Shown piece after piece: positions 62,667 through 64,000 of a stretch of 64,000 nt of DNA. The stretch is from an uncultured Clostridia bacterium. GTDB lineage: Bacteria > Bacillota > Clostridia > Oscillospirales > Oscillospiraceae. The DNA lies in assembly GCA_947365965.1 (NCBI GenBank), contig CANAZG010000003.1, positions 1-64,000 of the forward strand, given 5' to 3'. A model generated the notes under the pieces. It worked only from the letters and a program-made list of their open reading frames with translations, was not told the DNA's origin and ran no database searches. The first letter of the stretch is position 1. Every line of letters starts with the position of its first letter. Both the position numbers and the translations under genes were made by a program.

Positions 62667-63616
62667 GGTATCCTTGTCTCCTTGCTCTCTGCCCCCGAGG
62701 GGCCCTGTTTTCTCTCCATGGCCAGCAGCGCGCCGTTGACCTCCGCGCCCATGATGAGCGCCACCGCCGTCAGGTTCAGCCACATCATCAGCACGATCAC
62801 CGTGCCCAGCGCGCCGTAGATGACGGAGTAGTTGGCGAAGTTCTCCACATAGAAGGAGAAGGCCGCCGACACCACCATCCACCCCACCAGGGCGATGAGG
62901 GTTCCGGGGACAATGGCGCCGGGCCGCTGGCGGGCGTCCTGGGCGGCCGCGTACAGCAGCCCCACGGCGGCGAACATCACCGCCCCCAGCACCAGGAACC
63001 GCAGATCGGACCACAGCTCGATAAACGCCTCCGGCACCACCACAAACCGCCCGGCGAATTGCAGGGCCTGCCGCCCCACCGTGACCAGGGCCAGGGTGAG
63101 GGCGATGGTCACCAGCAGGAACACGGTGTACAGCAGCACCTTGGCCATGTAGAGGATCTGGTTTTTCGGCTGGGGCAGGTGGTAGGCCCGGCGCACCGCG
63201 TGCATCAGGCAGTCCGCCGCCCGCATGGGGAAGTAGATGGAGAACACCAGTCCGAACCAGAGCATGGCCGCGCTGGAGGTGTGGCTGACGTAGCTGAGGT
63301 AGGTCTCCACCACCTCCAGCACCCCCGCCGGCAGCAGGGCCTCCAGGGAGCGGGTGATGCTGGAGATGTCCAGATCCAGCAGACCCAGGAGGCTGCTGAG
63401 GAAGATCAGAAAGGGGAAGAGCATGAAGAGCAGGTAGTAGGCCAGGGCCGCCGCCTGCCGCCCCACGTCGTGGATAAAGTACCGGCGCAGGATGTTGGAC
63501 AGGAATCTCCCCGGCCAGCTCTCCGCCGCCGGCCTGAGCCATTTGGTCAACGGGCTTTCCTCCTTTTGGGTAGTCGTCGTTTTCTCTAAAAGGGATACCG
63601 GCTTACCGGCTGACAT
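62663..63616 (-). CDS. YihY/BrkB family membrane protein
   Basis: GRQAAALAYYLLFMLFPFLIFLSSLLG; LWFGLVFSIYFPMRAADCLMHAV; YGALGTVIVLMMWLNLTAVALIMGAEVN. Confidence 0.93.
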   Translation of the reverse strand: MSAGKPVSLLEKTTTTQKEESPLTKWLRPAAESWPGRFLSNILRRYFIHDVGRQAAALAYYLLFMLFPFLIFLSSLLGLLDLDISSITRSLEALLPAGVLEVVETYLSYVSHTSSAAMLWFGLVFSIYFPMRAADCLMHAVRRAYHLPQPKNQILYMAKVLLYTVFLLVTIALTLALVTVGRQALQFAGRFVVVPEAFIELWSDLRFLVLGAVMFAAVGLLYAAAQDARQRPGAIVPGTLIALVGWMVVSAAFSFYVENFANYSVIYGALGTVIVLMMWLNLTAVALIMGAEVNGALLAMERKQGPSGAESKETRIP

Positions 63617-64000
63617 CGTTCTGCGCTCTGCCCGCCAGGAAGGCTCTCAGGTTCTCCGCCACCGTGTCCAGCAGACGCCGCCGGGCCTCCAGGGGGGCCC
63701 AGCTGATGTGGGGGGTGATAAGGCAGTTTCTCGCCGTGAGCAGAGGGCTGTCTGCGGGGATGGGCTCCGCGTCCGCCACGTCCACGCCGGCGGCGAGGAG
63801 CTTGCCGCTGTTGAGGGCGTCGGCCACGTCCCGCTCCACGATGAGGGGACCCCGGCTGTTGTTGAGCAGAATGGCCCCGTCCTTCATCCCGCCGATAGTC
63901 TCCCGATTGATGAGGCCCCGGGTCTCCGGGAACAGGGGGCAGTGGAGGCTCACCACGTCGCTGCGGGCCAGCAGCTCCTCCATGGGGACCCAGGGGGCCG
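63603..64000 (-). CDS. D-2-hydroxyacid dehydrogenase, truncated by window edge
   Basis: LLARSDVVSLHCPLFPETRGLINRETIGGMKDGAILLNNSRGPLIVERDVADALNSGKLLAAGVDVADAEP; frame continues beyond 64000. Confidence 0.9.
   Translation of the reverse strand, partial: APWVPMEELLARSDVVSLHCPLFPETRGLINRETIGGMKDGAILLNNSRGPLIVERDVADALNSGKLLAAGVDVADAEPIPADSPLLTARNCLITPHISWAPLEARRRLLDTVAENLRAFLAGRAQNDVSR

Noticed and set aside
59019-62819. 1266-aa + strand ORF, the longest in the window
   Set aside because: Runs antisense over nrdG, trkH and trkA; composition is a codon-shadow artefact of high GC.
61293-63542. 749-aa ORF as a single protein
   Set aside because: Only residues from Met at 62666 are TrkA; the upstream extension is an off-frame shadow of the YihY gene.
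1-64000. CRISPR array or rRNA operon
   Set aside because: No regularly spaced direct repeats and no rRNA-like segments recognised in the window.

Overview
This is a 64-kb, high-GC, densely packed chromosomal window. Gene content (RqcP-YabP-YabQ-DivIC sporulation block, ThrE pair, YgeW cluster) fits a spore-forming Clostridia/Oscillospiraceae-type anaerobe. I see no rRNA, CRISPR array or transposase. One tRNA is present, tRNA-Val(GAC).

Main blocks:
- YgiT/DUF4258 toxin-antitoxin-like pair.
- M18 aminopeptidase, acyl-ACP thioesterase and threonine synthase.
- Divergent YgeW-type carbamoyltransferase / YgeY hydrolase / carbamate kinase cluster with an unusual PLP enzyme and a YheO-like regulator.
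- Dipeptide-type ABC operon with an embedded GNAT gene.
- murQ-murP-mupG-type muropeptide recycling block.
- Stand-alone citC, and an XRE/LytTR regulator pair.
- lspA-rluD, two MCPs, rodA, PadR-DUF2812, guanine deaminase, CapA, cardiolipin synthase, dipeptidase and ThrE.
- HU and the sporulation block, with an in-frame YabQ-DivIC fusion.
- Two Fbp-like ABC importers separated by a HAD phosphatase.
- Radical SAM/SPASM protein, SLH protein, NrdG, TrkH/TrkA, YihY and an edge-truncated 2-hydroxyacid dehydrogenase.

The most interesting non-coding signals:
(i) A dispersed 5'-leader hairpin repeat (AAAGTTCTTTTTGATTC-stem) about 23-42 nt upstream of four start codons. Its arms show compensatory changes, and two extra inverted copies lie at 47.5 kb.
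(ii) A two-copy ~67-bp hairpin repeat lying between convergent genes.
(iii) A symmetric divergent promoter with paired 16-bp direct repeats in the YgeW cluster.

All calls come from reading the sequence and the supplied ORF track; no database search was run.
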